DNA of 64,000 nucleotides from an uncultured Clostridia bacterium. GTDB taxonomy: Bacteria > Bacillota > Clostridia > Oscillospirales > Acutalibacteraceae. The position numbers and the translations under genes are program-made. The DNA lies in contig CAMVLW010000001.1 of NCBI GenBank assembly GCA_947168445.1, forward strand, positions 1 through 64,000, given 5' to 3'. Shown piece by piece: positions 31,265-40,931 of this stretch (its first letter is position 1; every line of letters begins with the position of its first letter). The notes under the pieces are model-generated. The model saw only the letters and a list, made by a program, of their open reading frames with translations. It made no database searches and had not been told where the DNA came from.

Positions 31265-34039
31265 TTATTTTAAGATTTCGCAGCAGCGTGCGCAGAGCGT
31301 GGGATGTTCGCTGCTCTGACCGACCGTTTTGCTGATTGCCCAGCAGCGTTCGCACTTTTCGCCCTCTGCCTTTTCAACAGTGACCGCAAGCTCGCCGCCG
31401 TTATCGGCGATTTCAACCTCGCTGACGATAAACGCCGCCGCCAGTTCGTTCTCCGCTTTTTGCAGGAACGCAAGCTTGTCTCCGCCCGCGGCAAGCGTTA
31501 CCTTCGCTTCGAGCGAGCCCTTGATGGTCTTTTCCTTAACCAACGGCTCAATCGCCTTTTTCACTTCATCTCTGAGCGCGTGAATCTCGTCCCAGAACGC
31601 CATAAAGTCACCGTCAAGCGCAATGTCAAGCTTTTTGGGCATTTCGTTATAGATGACGTGCTCGGCGTTGTCATTTGCCGCGTGAGGCATATACTTCCAG
31701 ATTTCGTCGGAGGTATAGGCGAGAATCGGCGCGAGCATTTTGGTCATTGCGCTGAGAATGGTATAAATTGCAGTCTGCGCTGCCTTTCTCGACTTGCTGT
31801 CCGACTTTTCGGTGTAAAGTCTGTCCTTGAGCACATCAAGATAGAAGTTGGACATGTCAACCACGCAGAAGTTGTGGATACTGTGGTAAACAATGTGGAA
31901 CTCGTACTTGTTATAGGAATCGGTCACCTTTTCAATCAGGTTGTTCAGGGTTGCCAGCGCCCACTTGTCAATCGGGAGCAGTTCGCTGAAATCAACCGTG
32001 TCCGTATCGGGATTGAAGTCGGAAAGGTTACCGAGGATATATCTTGCGGTGTTGCGGATTTTTCTGTAGGACTCGGAAAGCTGCTTGAGAATGTCAAACG
32101 AAATGTTGACGTCGGACTGATAGTCGCAGGAAGCAACCCACAGTCTGAGCACATCCGCGCCGAACTGCTTCATCACCTCTTGCGGGCTGATGCCGTTGCC
32201 GAGGGACTTGCTCATTTTGCGCTTTTCCATGTCGAGAATCATGCCGTGAGTCAGCACGGTTCTGTAGGGTGCTGTGCCGGTGGTCGCAACAGAGGTCAGC
32301 AGAGAGGACTGGAACCAGCCTCTGTACTGGTCGTTGCCTTCCAGATACAGGTCAGCAGGGAATCCGAGATAATCGCGGCGCTTGCAGACGGCGGTGTGTG
32401 AGGAACCGCTGTCGAACCAAACGTCCATAATATCCTTTTCTTTGTCAAAGCATGTGCCGCCGCACTTCGGGCATTTTGTGCCTGCGGGCAGAATTTCACT
32501 CGCGTCGCGGTCAAACCACGCATTGGAGCCTTCCTTGCCGAACAAATCGGCAACCGCGAGCATGGCTTCTTTATTGATATAGGGCTCGCCGCAATCCTTG
32601 CAGTAGAAAATCGGAATCGGAACGCCCCACTTGCGCTGACGGGAAATACACCAGTCTTTTCTGTCGCGCACCATAGAGGTGATTCTGTCCTGACCCCATG
32701 CGGGAATCCACTGAACGGAATTAATCGCGTCAACCGCAGCGTCCTTGAAGTCGTCAACCGAGCAGAACCACTGGTCGGTCGCTCTGAACAGAATCGGAGA
32801 CTTACATCTCCAGCAGTGCGGATACTGGTGGATAATCTTTTTGAGCGCAAAGAGCGCGCCGGTTGCGTCAAGCTTAATCGCAATCTTTTTATTCGCTTCG
32901 TCCGTTGTCAGACCGGCAAACTCGCCCGCCTCTTCTGTGAGCACGCCGTCGCCGTTGACAGGACAAATAACGGGGATTTCGGGATAATTGCGGCAGACAT
33001 TGTAGTCGTCAACACCGTGACCGGGCGCGGTATGAACGCAGCCGGTACCGCTTTCAAGCGTAACGTGGTCGCCGACAATCAGCAGCGATTCGCGGTCAAG
33101 GAAGGGATGCTGTGTTTTCATATATTCCAGCTCGCTGCCCTTGATGGTGGCAACAACCTCATAATCGGTAATGCCGGCTTCCGCCATTGCGTTCTGATAC
33201 AAATCCGTCGCCATCACATAGTATTCCTCACCGCTCTTGATAACGGAATACTCATAGCGCGGACCGACGCAGATAGCGACGTTCGCGGGGAGCGTCCAGG
33301 TGGTGGTTGTCCAAATAACGAAGTAAACCTTTGCGGGGTCAATACCCATCGCGGCAAACTTGCCGAGGTCATCAGTGACATTGAATTTTACATAGATGGA
33401 GTGGCAGGGATCCTCTGCGTATTCAATTTCCGCCTCCGCAAGCGCGGTTTTACATTCAGGGCACCAATAAACAGGCTTTAAGCCTCTATAGATGTAACCC
33501 TTGTCCGCCATTTCGGCAAAGACCTTAATCTGCTCCGCCTCAAACTCATGCTTCAAGGTAACGTAAGGATTATCCCATTCACCGATACAGCCAAGGCGCT
33601 TAAACTGCTCTCGCTGGTCGTTGATGTAGCCTGTGACAAACTCCTCGCACAGCTTGCGCAGCTCGACAACGGAAATGTCGGCGGAATTTCCGATACCCGC
33701 CTTTTGTCTGGCTTTCAGCTCAGTCGGCAGACCGTGAGTGTCCCAGCCGGGTACAAACGGGGATTTGAAGCCCGCCATGTTCTTGTAGCGGACAATAAAA
33801 TCCTTCAAAATCTTGTTGAGCGCGTGACCGAGGTGAATGTCGCCGTTAGCGTAGGGCGGACCGTCGTGAAGCACAAACAGGGGCTTGCCCTCATTGAGCG
33901 CCATCAGCTTTTCATATACCTTTTCGTCCTCCCACTGCTTGAGCATGACAGGCTCGCTTTTGGGCAGACCCGCACGCATCGGGAAGTCGGTTTTAGGAAG
34001 ATTTAACGTCGCGTTATAATCCTTACAATCTTTACACAT
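31265..34039 (-). CDS. ileS: Isoleucyl-tRNA synthetase
   Basis: 924 aa class I synthetase. HIGH motif in DIHLGHALNKILKD, KMSKS in KRKMSKSLGNGIS, an editing (CP1) domain around TTWTLPANVAI, and the C-terminal zinc site CERCWA..CARC. It charges tRNA-Ile and edits valine. No T-box is present: only about 40 bp separate it from divIVA. GGAGAG precedes the ATG. Confidence 0.98.
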   Translation of the reverse strand: MCKDCKDYNATLNLPKTDFPMRAGLPKSEPVMLKQWEDEKVYEKLMALNEGKPLFVLHDGPPYANGDIHLGHALNKILKDFIVRYKNMAGFKSPFVPGWDTHGLPTELKARQKAGIGNSADISVVELRKLCEEFVTGYINDQREQFKRLGCIGEWDNPYVTLKHEFEAEQIKVFAEMADKGYIYRGLKPVYWCPECKTALAEAEIEYAEDPCHSIYVKFNVTDDLGKFAAMGIDPAKVYFVIWTTTTWTLPANVAICVGPRYEYSVIKSGEEYYVMATDLYQNAMAEAGITDYEVVATIKGSELEYMKTQHPFLDRESLLIVGDHVTLESGTGCVHTAPGHGVDDYNVCRNYPEIPVICPVNGDGVLTEEAGEFAGLTTDEANKKIAIKLDATGALFALKKIIHQYPHCWRCKSPILFRATDQWFCSVDDFKDAAVDAINSVQWIPAWGQDRITSMVRDRKDWCISRQRKWGVPIPIFYCKDCGEPYINKEAMLAVADLFGKEGSNAWFDRDASEILPAGTKCPKCGGTCFDKEKDIMDVWFDSGSSHTAVCKRRDYLGFPADLYLEGNDQYRGWFQSSLLTSVATTGTAPYRTVLTHGMILDMEKRKMSKSLGNGISPQEVMKQFGADVLRLWVASCDYQSDVNISFDILKQLSESYRKIRNTARYILGNLSDFNPDTDTVDFSELLPIDKWALATLNNLIEKVTDSYNKYEFHIVYHSIHNFCVVDMSNFYLDVLKDRLYTEKSDSKSRKAAQTAIYTILSAMTKMLAPILAYTSDEIWKYMPHAANDNAEHVIYNEMPKKLDIALDGDFMAFWDEIHALRDEVKKAIEPLVKEKTIKGSLEAKVTLAAGGDKLAFLQKAENELAAAFIVSEVEIADNGGELAVTVEKAEGEKCERCWAISKTVGQSSEHPTLCARCCEILK

Positions 34040-34080
34040 ATTTTAAATTCTCTCCAATAGCTCCATAAAATTACTCTAAA

Positions 34081-34740
34081 TTATTCATCGGAGACATCGT
34101 AATTGTCACCGAATTTCAGCTGGCTGAACTTGCCGGGGCGCTTAATCGCAACGCGGGTTGTCGCGTCGGTCACCTTGGGCGCCTGTACGGGCGCTTCCAC
34201 AGGCTGCTGAACCATCTGGGGCACAGGCTGTGCAACGGGCTCGGTGGGGTATTTTGCGTCAAGCTCCTGACGGCTCTGCTCCACAACATCCTCAGTGGGC
34301 AGGTCGTCGATTCTCTGAATATGGCTGCTGTATAATTCAATCAACTCGTTTCTGAGGGTCACGGCGTCAGACTGCAGCTGGAGATACTTTTCCTTTTCAA
34401 GCGAGGTCATGCGGTTTGCGTCCGCAACAAGGCTCTGCGCCTTTTCCTCGGCTTCTCTGACAATCTTTGCCGCCTTTTCCTTCGCCTCTTTGATGCAGGC
34501 GTCGGACATTTTCTGAGAGGTCAGCAGCGCGTTGCGAACGGTCTCCTCGTCCTCTCTGTATTCCTCCAAACGGGTTGCCAATCTGTCGATTTTATGTACG
34601 AGATTGGTTTTTTCTTTTTTCTGCTGCTCAAAGGTAGCAATCACTTCGTCGATGAACGCGTCAACGTCCTCCGCTCTGTAGCCGCCGCTGAGCGTTGCTT
34701 TTCTGAAGCTGATGTTTTTGATTTCATCAATCGTAAGCAT
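34081..34740 (-). CDS. divIVA: Cell division protein DivIVA
   Basis: 219 aa from the chosen start. The N-terminal membrane-curvature domain MLTIDEIKNISFRK..GGYRAEDVDAFIDEV is diagnostic, followed by coiled coils (about 35-150) and a Pro/Val/Gln-rich tail. It marks poles and division sites. AAGGAG lies about 10 bases before the ATG at 34740; a longer frame to 34824 overlaps ylmH and is rejected. Confidence 0.92.
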   Translation of the reverse strand: MLTIDEIKNISFRKATLSGGYRAEDVDAFIDEVIATFEQQKKEKTNLVHKIDRLATRLEEYREDEETVRNALLTSQKMSDACIKEAKEKAAKIVREAEEKAQSLVADANRMTSLEKEKYLQLQSDAVTLRNELIELYSSHIQRIDDLPTEDVVEQSRQELDAKYPTEPVAQPVPQMVQQPVEAPVQAPKVTDATTRVAIKRPGKFSQLKFGDNYDVSDE

Positions 34741-34753
34741 GGTCCTGCACTCC

Positions 34754-35500
34754 TTATCTATAATGAATAATTGATATTCTGATTCGGTGCTTCTTTGTTT
34801 CTCCCAAAACACCGTTAATAACAAATTTACCCTTACCCCTTACGGTGAGAATATCTTGCTCACAAAGCGCCTGACTGATATTTTGGCACTCGATATAATT
34901 GCGGGAGACATTCCCCGCCAAAATCAGACCTTTTGTTTTTTCGCGCGAAAGTCCCGTCAGCGCGGCAACTACCGCGTCCAGTCTTAACGAGGACACGGTA
35001 AACTGCTTTTTCTCAAAGCCTCTCCCCTGCGGCAAATCGTCAGGCACAGCTTCGCTGAGCTTTACGCCTGCATTGCCGACCTTAAAAAGCTGAGAGGTGA
35101 TGTAATCCTTGATTTCACTTTTGACAAAAATGACGCAGCGACCGTCCTCCACCAGAATATCTCCGATGGTCTCGCGCTCAATGCCCAGCGACATCAGCGC
35201 ACCCAAAAAATCGCGGTGAGTCAGCTTGTCGCTTTTTCGAAAGCTGAGCGTTATGCCGCAGACGGGAAACGCCTCCTCTTCGTCAAAGAACAAACCAAGC
35301 ACCCTTCGCTCTGCCGCCTCATAGCCGCCGAAAAAGGCGAAACGGTGAAAGCCGCAGCTGTCAAGGTGCCGCTGCGCCAGCATTTGCTCGCGCTCGGTGA
35401 AAAAGGAAAAGAAATATGCCCGGCGGCGCTTTTCGCAAAGATAAACACCGTCGTCAAGCTTGGAATAAAATAACTTATCGGAATCAGAAAACGACGCCAT
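34754..35500 (-). CDS. ylmH: YlmH family S4-domain RNA-binding protein
   Basis: 248 aa. N-terminal YlmH domain (ALMSLGIERETIGDILVED is typical) and C-terminal S4 domain (LRLDAVVAALTGLSREKTKG). In Firmicutes it sits between sepF and divIVA and has been linked to ribosome rescue and division. Its start overlaps sepF by 17 bp. Confidence 0.9.
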   Translation of the reverse strand: MASFSDSDKLFYSKLDDGVYLCEKRRRAYFFSFFTEREQMLAQRHLDSCGFHRFAFFGGYEAAERRVLGLFFDEEEAFPVCGITLSFRKSDKLTHRDFLGALMSLGIERETIGDILVEDGRCVIFVKSEIKDYITSQLFKVGNAGVKLSEAVPDDLPQGRGFEKKQFTVSSLRLDAVVAALTGLSREKTKGLILAGNVSRNYIECQNISQALCEQDILTVRGKGKFVINGVLGETKKHRIRISIIHYR

Positions 35501-35987
35501 TATTCTCCAGCTCGTCTAACAAATCGTCGCCTGTGAGATCAACATTGCTCGGAATAATAATATAGGTGTTGGTGGCAACACGCTTGATTTTACCGTTGTT
35601 GGCATAGGCAACGCCGCTGAGGAAATCGAGAATTCTTCTCGCCATATCCTTGTTGGTATCCTCAAGGTTCAAAACAACGGTGTGGGTCTTCATGAGTTCG
35701 TCAGCAATGGAACGGGTTTCCTCGCCAAAGCGTTCGGGCTTGAAGATGCCGACCTGCAGCTTGGCGGTAGCGTTGATATTGACAACCTTGTTTCTGGAAT
35801 TTGAGGCGCTCGAACGCTCGCGCTCCCTGTCCCTTGTGTCATAATCTCTGTCTCTGTCGCGGTTTCCGGAAGCGTTTACTTCCTCGTAATCGTCATCGCC
35901 CTCGTCAGAATAACCGTACTCATCATACTCATATTCATCATCGGGAGCGTCCCACATACGTTTGAACTTATTAACGATTCCTGCCAT
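35484..35987 (-). CDS. sepF: Cell division protein SepF
   Basis: 167 aa. N-terminal amphipathic membrane anchor (AGIVNKFKRMWDAP), acidic and charged linker rich in D, E, R and S (about 15-65), and the C-terminal SepF domain (VGIFKPERFGEETRSIADEL, TVVLNLEDTNKDMARRILDF) that binds FtsZ. AGGAGGAA precedes the ATG. The segment order ylmE-sepF-ylmH-divIVA is the standard division cluster, without ylmG here. Confidence 0.95.
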   Translation of the reverse strand: MAGIVNKFKRMWDAPDDEYEYDEYGYSDEGDDDYEEVNASGNRDRDRDYDTRDRERERSSASNSRNKVVNINATAKLQVGIFKPERFGEETRSIADELMKTHTVVLNLEDTNKDMARRILDFLSGVAYANNGKIKRVATNTYIIIPSNVDLTGDDLLDELENNGVVF

Positions 35988-36004
35988 GATTTATTCCTCC
36001 TGTA

Positions 36005-36718
36005 TTATGTGTAGTTTCTCGCGCCGAAAAGCGCCGAACCGACTCTAACCATGTTGGCGCCTTCCATAATTGCTTCATAATAATCTGAAGACATACCCAT
36101 AGAAAGTATAGTCATACTTACATTATCTAATTTTTTTGACGAAATGTCAATAAATAACTTGTGCATATTATAAAAATATTTTGAAATTTTGTGTTCATTT
36201 TCACAAATCGGAGGGATTGTCATGAGTCCTTTGACCGAAATCCCCTCTAATTCGGCGATTTGACCGAGTAATTCGTCGAGTTCCTCTTCAAAAACGCCCG
36301 ACTTGTTTTCCTCTCTGCCGATGTTAACCTCCACTAAAATGTCGGAAATCTTTCCGCGCTTCAGGGATTGGGCGGAAATTTCCTTTGCAAGCTTAAAGGA
36401 ATCCACCGACTGAATCAAATCAACCTTATCGACAATCTGCCGCACCTTGTTGCTTTGGAGATGTCCGATAAACTGCAGCGAGCAATGCGCCAAATCATAC
36501 TGCTCGTATTTTGAGAGCAGCTCCTGCACACGGTTTTCTCCGATATGGTCAAGACCGAGCGAAATCGCGTGGTTAATCGTCGCCGCGTCAACGGTCTTGG
36601 TCGCAGCGAGAAAGGTGATGTCCTCTCTTTTTCTGCCGGATTTTTCAGCCGCCTCCGCAATACGCTCATTAATCAGCCGGTAATTATACTCAACGTCACG
36701 AAATGACCTTTCCGTCAT
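36005..36718 (-). CDS. ylmE: YggS/YlmE family PLP-binding protein
   Basis: 237 aa alanine-racemase-fold protein. PLP lysine in FLAATKTVDA, GENRVQELLSKYEQ and HFIGHLQSNK-type segment (LQFIGHLQSNKVR), phosphate loop STILSMGMSSDYYEAI variant. It balances vitamin B6 pools. The start overlaps the HlyD-like gene by 23 bp. As usual it precedes sepF. Confidence 0.94.
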   Translation of the reverse strand: MTERSFRDVEYNYRLINERIAEAAEKSGRKREDITFLAATKTVDAATINHAISLGLDHIGENRVQELLSKYEQYDLAHCSLQFIGHLQSNKVRQIVDKVDLIQSVDSFKLAKEISAQSLKRGKISDILVEVNIGREENKSGVFEEELDELLGQIAELEGISVKGLMTIPPICENEHKISKYFYNMHKLFIDISSKKLDNVSMTILSMGMSSDYYEAIMEGANMVRVGSALFGARNYT

Positions 36719-37979
36719 ACAAATCGTCTCCCTTCACAATCACTTTATCATACAGCGAAACCGTTTCGCCGTTAAACAGCACTTTATCCTCCGGGGCGGG
36801 GTCGCAGATTACATAATCCTTGGTGGAATACAAAATCGCAACCTGCTTAAACTGCACCTCGCTGCCGTAGAGCACATAAACGCCCTGCACCTTCTTTTGC
36901 TCCTTGTGCGGCTTGTCGTTCTCGTCGTACGTCGTTTTGGTGACGTAATCGTCGTGAATCGCGCGCTTGCTGACGCGCAGACCGGAATAGGTGCCCATGC
37001 CGATTTCAACCGGCTCCTGTCTGGATTCAAGCAGGCTTCCGCTCATGTAGTCGCACTTTAGAACAACCAGCGCGTTTTGATTCTCTCCGTTGCGCTGAAT
37101 CCGCTGCAGTGTGGCGGGAATTGCCTCGGTGGACGCTTCGGAAAACAGCACGGTGATTTTTCCGTCATAAATGGAGAGCGCCGCCGCCTCGTCGTCGGTG
37201 ATTTCACAGGCGACATACCAGTTGACATTTCCGATAATTTTGCCCGCTACATTGCCGCCGAGAGCGGAACGCTTGACGTTATGTAAATCGTCCAGCGTAA
37301 GCGACTCGATTTTTGCGTAATTAAGGGCGGTTTCATAGCCGTCGCAAAACTCGGTAAAATAGCCCGCCTTGGGTGTGGTGATGGTGCCGACGCTGTTTCC
37401 GGCGGAGCCGCGCAGCGTGCTGACCTGCGCCTGAAGCGAGGAGATTTGCGAATTGAAATTATTGATTTTTCCGGTTAAAAGCTGGCGCTGGTTGATGGAC
37501 GCAAGCAGCTTGTCGGCGTCGGTTCTTGCGGCGGAAATGTCATATTTATTGACGTCGTAAAGATAGTTAATCAGGTTTGCGGTGATGTTGTTGTTAATCA
37601 CATCAACGCTGACAGCACCCATTAGGCTGCTGTTCTGGCTTGCCTCCAGCGTTGCGATACGCGCTTCCAGCTCGTCGGCGCGGCTGTTGGCAACCGCGTC
37701 GCTGTCGTTGGAAAAGACCTTTGCAATCACGCTGTTGGCGTCAACCGCCTCGCCGTTTGAAACGGTATAGGACAACACGCCGCTGGTGTCGTTTTGAATG
37801 ACAGCTTCGTCGCGGATAATGAAGCCGTTGGTGCCGATTGTCGCCGTTACCGTGGTTGCCACCGCGTTTTCGGTCGGGTACATATCAAAATTGGAACGCA
37901 GCAGCAAATAGGTGACATACACCAACGCCAAAACCGTCAGCGCGGCAACCAGTATTCGCTTAAACAATAATTTATCCAT
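36696..37979 (-). CDS. HlyD-like membrane-anchored protein of the division cluster
   Basis: 427 aa. One N-terminal membrane helix (about 6-27), then an extracytoplasmic part with two halves of a lipoyl-like motif (TSGVLSYTVSNGEAVDANSVIAKV early and TPKAGYFTEFCDGYE later) flanking a coiled coil (about 95-185), and a C-terminal beta domain. This is the architecture of HlyD/RND adaptor proteins, but no ABC or RND partner is near. Related genes recur next to ylmE-sepF in clostridia, so a role at the cell envelope or division is plausible. ATG at 37979 follows AAAGGA and overlaps miaA by 8 bp. Confidence 0.75.
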   Translation of the reverse strand: MDKLLFKRILVAALTVLALVYVTYLLLRSNFDMYPTENAVATTVTATIGTNGFIIRDEAVIQNDTSGVLSYTVSNGEAVDANSVIAKVFSNDSDAVANSRADELEARIATLEASQNSSLMGAVSVDVINNNITANLINYLYDVNKYDISAARTDADKLLASINQRQLLTGKINNFNSQISSLQAQVSTLRGSAGNSVGTITTPKAGYFTEFCDGYETALNYAKIESLTLDDLHNVKRSALGGNVAGKIIGNVNWYVACEITDDEAAALSIYDGKITVLFSEASTEAIPATLQRIQRNGENQNALVVLKCDYMSGSLLESRQEPVEIGMGTYSGLRVSKRAIHDDYVTKTTYDENDKPHKEQKKVQGVYVLYGSEVQFKQVAILYSTKDYVICDPAPEDKVLFNGETVSLYDKVIVKGDDLYDGKVIS

Positions 37980-38922
37980 ACAATAATCCTTTATTGATGA
38001 TGTGAACGGCTGCGTTGTATAATTCTTCAAAAGAATCAAATTCATCAACATACAGCCAGTGAATCTCTTTGTCACGGCGAAACCATGTCAGCTGCCGTTT
38101 GGCGTAGCGTCTGGTTTCGCGCTTTAGCTTTTCAATACATTCCTCAAGCGCTGCCTCTCCCTTGAAATAAGGCGCTAACTCCTTGTAGCCGATTGCTTTA
38201 ACGGAGGTTGCGCTCAGCGGCGAGGACAACACCGCCTGCGCTTCTTGGAGCAAGCCCTGTTCGAGCATGCAATCCACGCGCAGATTAATGCGCTCATAGA
38301 GCCTTTCCCTGTCGCGGAAATTCAAGCCGATTTTCACGGCGCGGTAAGGACTTTGTTCTTTGCGCGAACGCTCGTTTTGTTCGGTGAGCGTCATACCTGT
38401 TGTGCGGTAAAACTCAATAGCGCGAATCACGCGCTTGGGATTTTTTTCTATACGGAGGCGGGCGGCGGTTTGAGGGTCAAAGGCTTCAAGCTGATTGAGC
38501 AGCGGTTCAAGTCCGTTTTTCTCAAATTCACCCCAAAGCTGCGCGGTCAGCGCTTCGTCGCGGTGCTCTCCGTGAAACTGAATATGGTTAAGCAGGGAAT
38601 CAACATAAAGTCCTGTGCCGCCGACAACAAACGGAAGCTTTCCCCTGCCGTTGATTTCATTGATACAACGGCGGGCGTCCTCCACAAACATTGCGACGGA
38701 ATACTCACTGTCGGCGGGCAGAAAATCCATCAGATGGTGCGGAATCCCCTGCTGCTCCTCCTTGGTCGGCTTGGCGGTGGCAATGGTCATTCCACGGTAA
38801 ATCTGCATGGAATCGGCAGAGACAATCTCGCCGTGAAAGTGCTTTGCAAGCTCCACCGAAAGCCCGGTTTTGCCCGACGCGGTAGGACCGACAACGGAAA
38901 CTAACTGTATTTGATTTTCCAC
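37972..38922 (-). CDS. miaA: tRNA dimethylallyltransferase MiaA
   Basis: 316 aa. P-loop GPTASGKTGLS, ISADSMQIYRG-type segment (VSADSMQIYRGM), PFVVGGTGLYVDSLL and the late TRRYAKRQLTWFR. It adds an isoprenyl group to A37 of tRNAs reading UNN codons; miaB, which methylthiolates that product, is in the same gene run. Start chosen as GTG at 38922, behind AGGGCGTGA and just after the mutL stop; TTG at 38940 is an alternative. Confidence 0.93.
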   Translation of the reverse strand: MENQIQLVSVVGPTASGKTGLSVELAKHFHGEIVSADSMQIYRGMTIATAKPTKEEQQGIPHHLMDFLPADSEYSVAMFVEDARRCINEINGRGKLPFVVGGTGLYVDSLLNHIQFHGEHRDEALTAQLWGEFEKNGLEPLLNQLEAFDPQTAARLRIEKNPKRVIRAIEFYRTTGMTLTEQNERSRKEQSPYRAVKIGLNFRDRERLYERINLRVDCMLEQGLLQEAQAVLSSPLSATSVKAIGYKELAPYFKGEAALEECIEKLKRETRRYAKRQLTWFRRDKEIHWLYVDEFDSFEELYNAAVHIINKGLLYG

Positions 38923-38926
38923 ACAA

Positions 38927-40906
38927 TCACGCCCTGCCAAATTGTCTTTCGATTTCGCTTTTCTTCATCACAATGGTGATGGGTCTGCCGTGCGGACAGT
39001 ACCGGATGTCCGGGTTTTCCTCCAAGATTTTCACAATCTCCATCAGTTCTTGTGCTGAATTCTTGTTGCCCGCCTTTATCGCGCTGCGGCAGGCGACGTT
39101 GTGATAGAACCAATCCATCTTTTCGGTAAAAATATCGTTCTTTCCCATGGAAATATAATTCGCCATCTCCGCAACGCAATCAGCAATTTCCGCCGCGTCG
39201 AGATACTGCGGCGCACTGCGCACAATCAGCGTGGAATTACCGAAATCCTCCACATCAAACGCGCAGTCGCGGAACAAGTCCAAATGCCCTGCCGCCGCGT
39301 TATATTCTTCCTTGCTCAGCGTCACCGTGATGGGCTGCAAGAGGATTTGAGAGGACGCGCCCGCCTTTTCCGCCTTGAGTTTTTCGTAAATGATGCGCTC
39401 ATGAGCGGCGTGCTTGTCAATAAGCAGCAACTCCTTGCTGTTGCGCTCTACGATAATGTACGTATCAAACGCCTCACCGATATAGCGCAGCTTGTTTTCG
39501 GGAGGAGTAAACAGCATTGGCTGTTCCTCTTTTACGGGAAGCTGTTCGGAGATTTCCGCCGTTTGCTGCTTTTGCGGTTGTTGCGGCTGCTTCGGCGGGT
39601 CGTTAACAAACAGCGGCTTGTCAACGGTTACTTCTGTTTTACCGAACTGCTCCTCACGCTTGGCGGCTTTGACCGCCTGCTTTGAGAAGATGTCAAACGG
39701 CTTGGCGGAATCGGAAACCGTCACCTGCTCCAGCGGATCCTCCGCTGTGTCTAAAATATCAAGCTCCGCAATCACGCTCTGCTTCTCCGGCTGCACAGGC
39801 TTTGGCGGCTGCGGCTGAAAAGGATGATTGAGAATCACCTCGGCGTTTTTAAAGGGGCTGAACTTGCGAATGTCGTTAAAGGCGGTCTCTTTTTTAAAGG
39901 TGACCTGCTTTTTGGTGTCAAACTGCATGAGCGCGGACTTGACCGCGTGATACACCGCGTCAAACACCGGGCGCTCGTTGATAAAACGCACCTCAATTTT
40001 GGAGGGGTGCACGTTGACGTCTATCATTTCATACGGCAGTTCAATATTGAGCACACAGGACGGATATTTTCCCACCATGATAGAGTGCTTATACGCTTCG
40101 TCAAGCGCTGCCATTGCGGTGCGGGACTGAACATATCTGCCGTTGATGAAGAAATTTTGCATTTTTCGGTTGGGTCTTGCGTGAACGGGCTTGGAGGCGT
40201 AACCGCTCACCTTGACGGAATCAAGCTGATAATCAACGGGAATCAGCCCGCCTGCAAACTCTCTGCCAAATACGGCATAAATTGCGGAGAGCAGCTTGCC
40301 GTCGCCGAAGGTTTTCAGCGCCTGCTTGCCGTCGCGGATAAAGGTAAAGGCGATTTCAGGGTGAGACAGCGCGGTTTTATCAATGATGTTCGCAACCGCG
40401 TTGCCCTCGGAAACGTCCTTTTTCAAAAACTTGGCGCGTGCGGGAATGTTGTAGAACAAATCACGCACGACAAAGGTAGTTCCCACCGGACAGCCCGCGT
40501 CATCAAGGCTCTTTTCCTCGCCGCCTTCAATCAGGTAAGACGAGCCGGTTTCCTCATGCTCGTTGCGGGTAATCAGCTGCAAACGCGACACCGCGCAGAT
40601 GGAAGCGAGCGCCTCGCCGCGAAAACCGAGGGTTGCAATGCGGTCGAGATCCTCCTCCTTCTTCACCTTGCTGGTCGCATGGCGGAGAAAGGCAACCTGA
40701 ATGTCGTCCCTTAAAATGCCGCAGCCGTCGTCGGTCACACGCATAAAAGTGGTACCGCCGTTTTTGATTTCAACGGTGATGTGCTTTGCGCCAGCGTCAA
40801 TGGCGTTTTCAACGAGTTCCTTAACAACGGACGCCGGACGCTCCACAACCTCGCCCGCCGCAATCAACTCCGCGACGTGCTTGTCGAGCACATTAATCAC
40901 TCCCAT
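38927..40906 (-). CDS. mutL: DNA mismatch repair protein MutL
   Basis: 659 aa. N-terminal GHKL ATPase: ELVENAIDAGA, DDGCGI, FLRHATSKV and TLGFRGEALASI. Variable Pro/Gln/Lys-rich linker (about 340-470). C-terminal dimerisation/endonuclease domain with DKHAAHERI..YE, the metal-binding endonuclease motif, and ACRSAIKAG plus CPHGRPI. The endonuclease motif marks it as the nicking type found in organisms without MutH. GGTGACATC precedes the ATG. Confidence 0.96.
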   Translation of the reverse strand: MGVINVLDKHVAELIAAGEVVERPASVVKELVENAIDAGAKHITVEIKNGGTTFMRVTDDGCGILRDDIQVAFLRHATSKVKKEEDLDRIATLGFRGEALASICAVSRLQLITRNEHEETGSSYLIEGGEEKSLDDAGCPVGTTFVVRDLFYNIPARAKFLKKDVSEGNAVANIIDKTALSHPEIAFTFIRDGKQALKTFGDGKLLSAIYAVFGREFAGGLIPVDYQLDSVKVSGYASKPVHARPNRKMQNFFINGRYVQSRTAMAALDEAYKHSIMVGKYPSCVLNIELPYEMIDVNVHPSKIEVRFINERPVFDAVYHAVKSALMQFDTKKQVTFKKETAFNDIRKFSPFKNAEVILNHPFQPQPPKPVQPEKQSVIAELDILDTAEDPLEQVTVSDSAKPFDIFSKQAVKAAKREEQFGKTEVTVDKPLFVNDPPKQPQQPQKQQTAEISEQLPVKEEQPMLFTPPENKLRYIGEAFDTYIIVERNSKELLLIDKHAAHERIIYEKLKAEKAGASSQILLQPITVTLSKEEYNAAAGHLDLFRDCAFDVEDFGNSTLIVRSAPQYLDAAEIADCVAEMANYISMGKNDIFTEKMDWFYHNVACRSAIKAGNKNSAQELMEIVKILEENPDIRYCPHGRPITIVMKKSEIERQFGRA

Positions 40907-40931
40907 GATGTCACCGCCTTTCTATCGTAAA

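Noticed and set aside
34040..34080. T-box leader for ileS
   Set aside because: Only about 40 bp separate divIVA from ileS, too short for a T-box.
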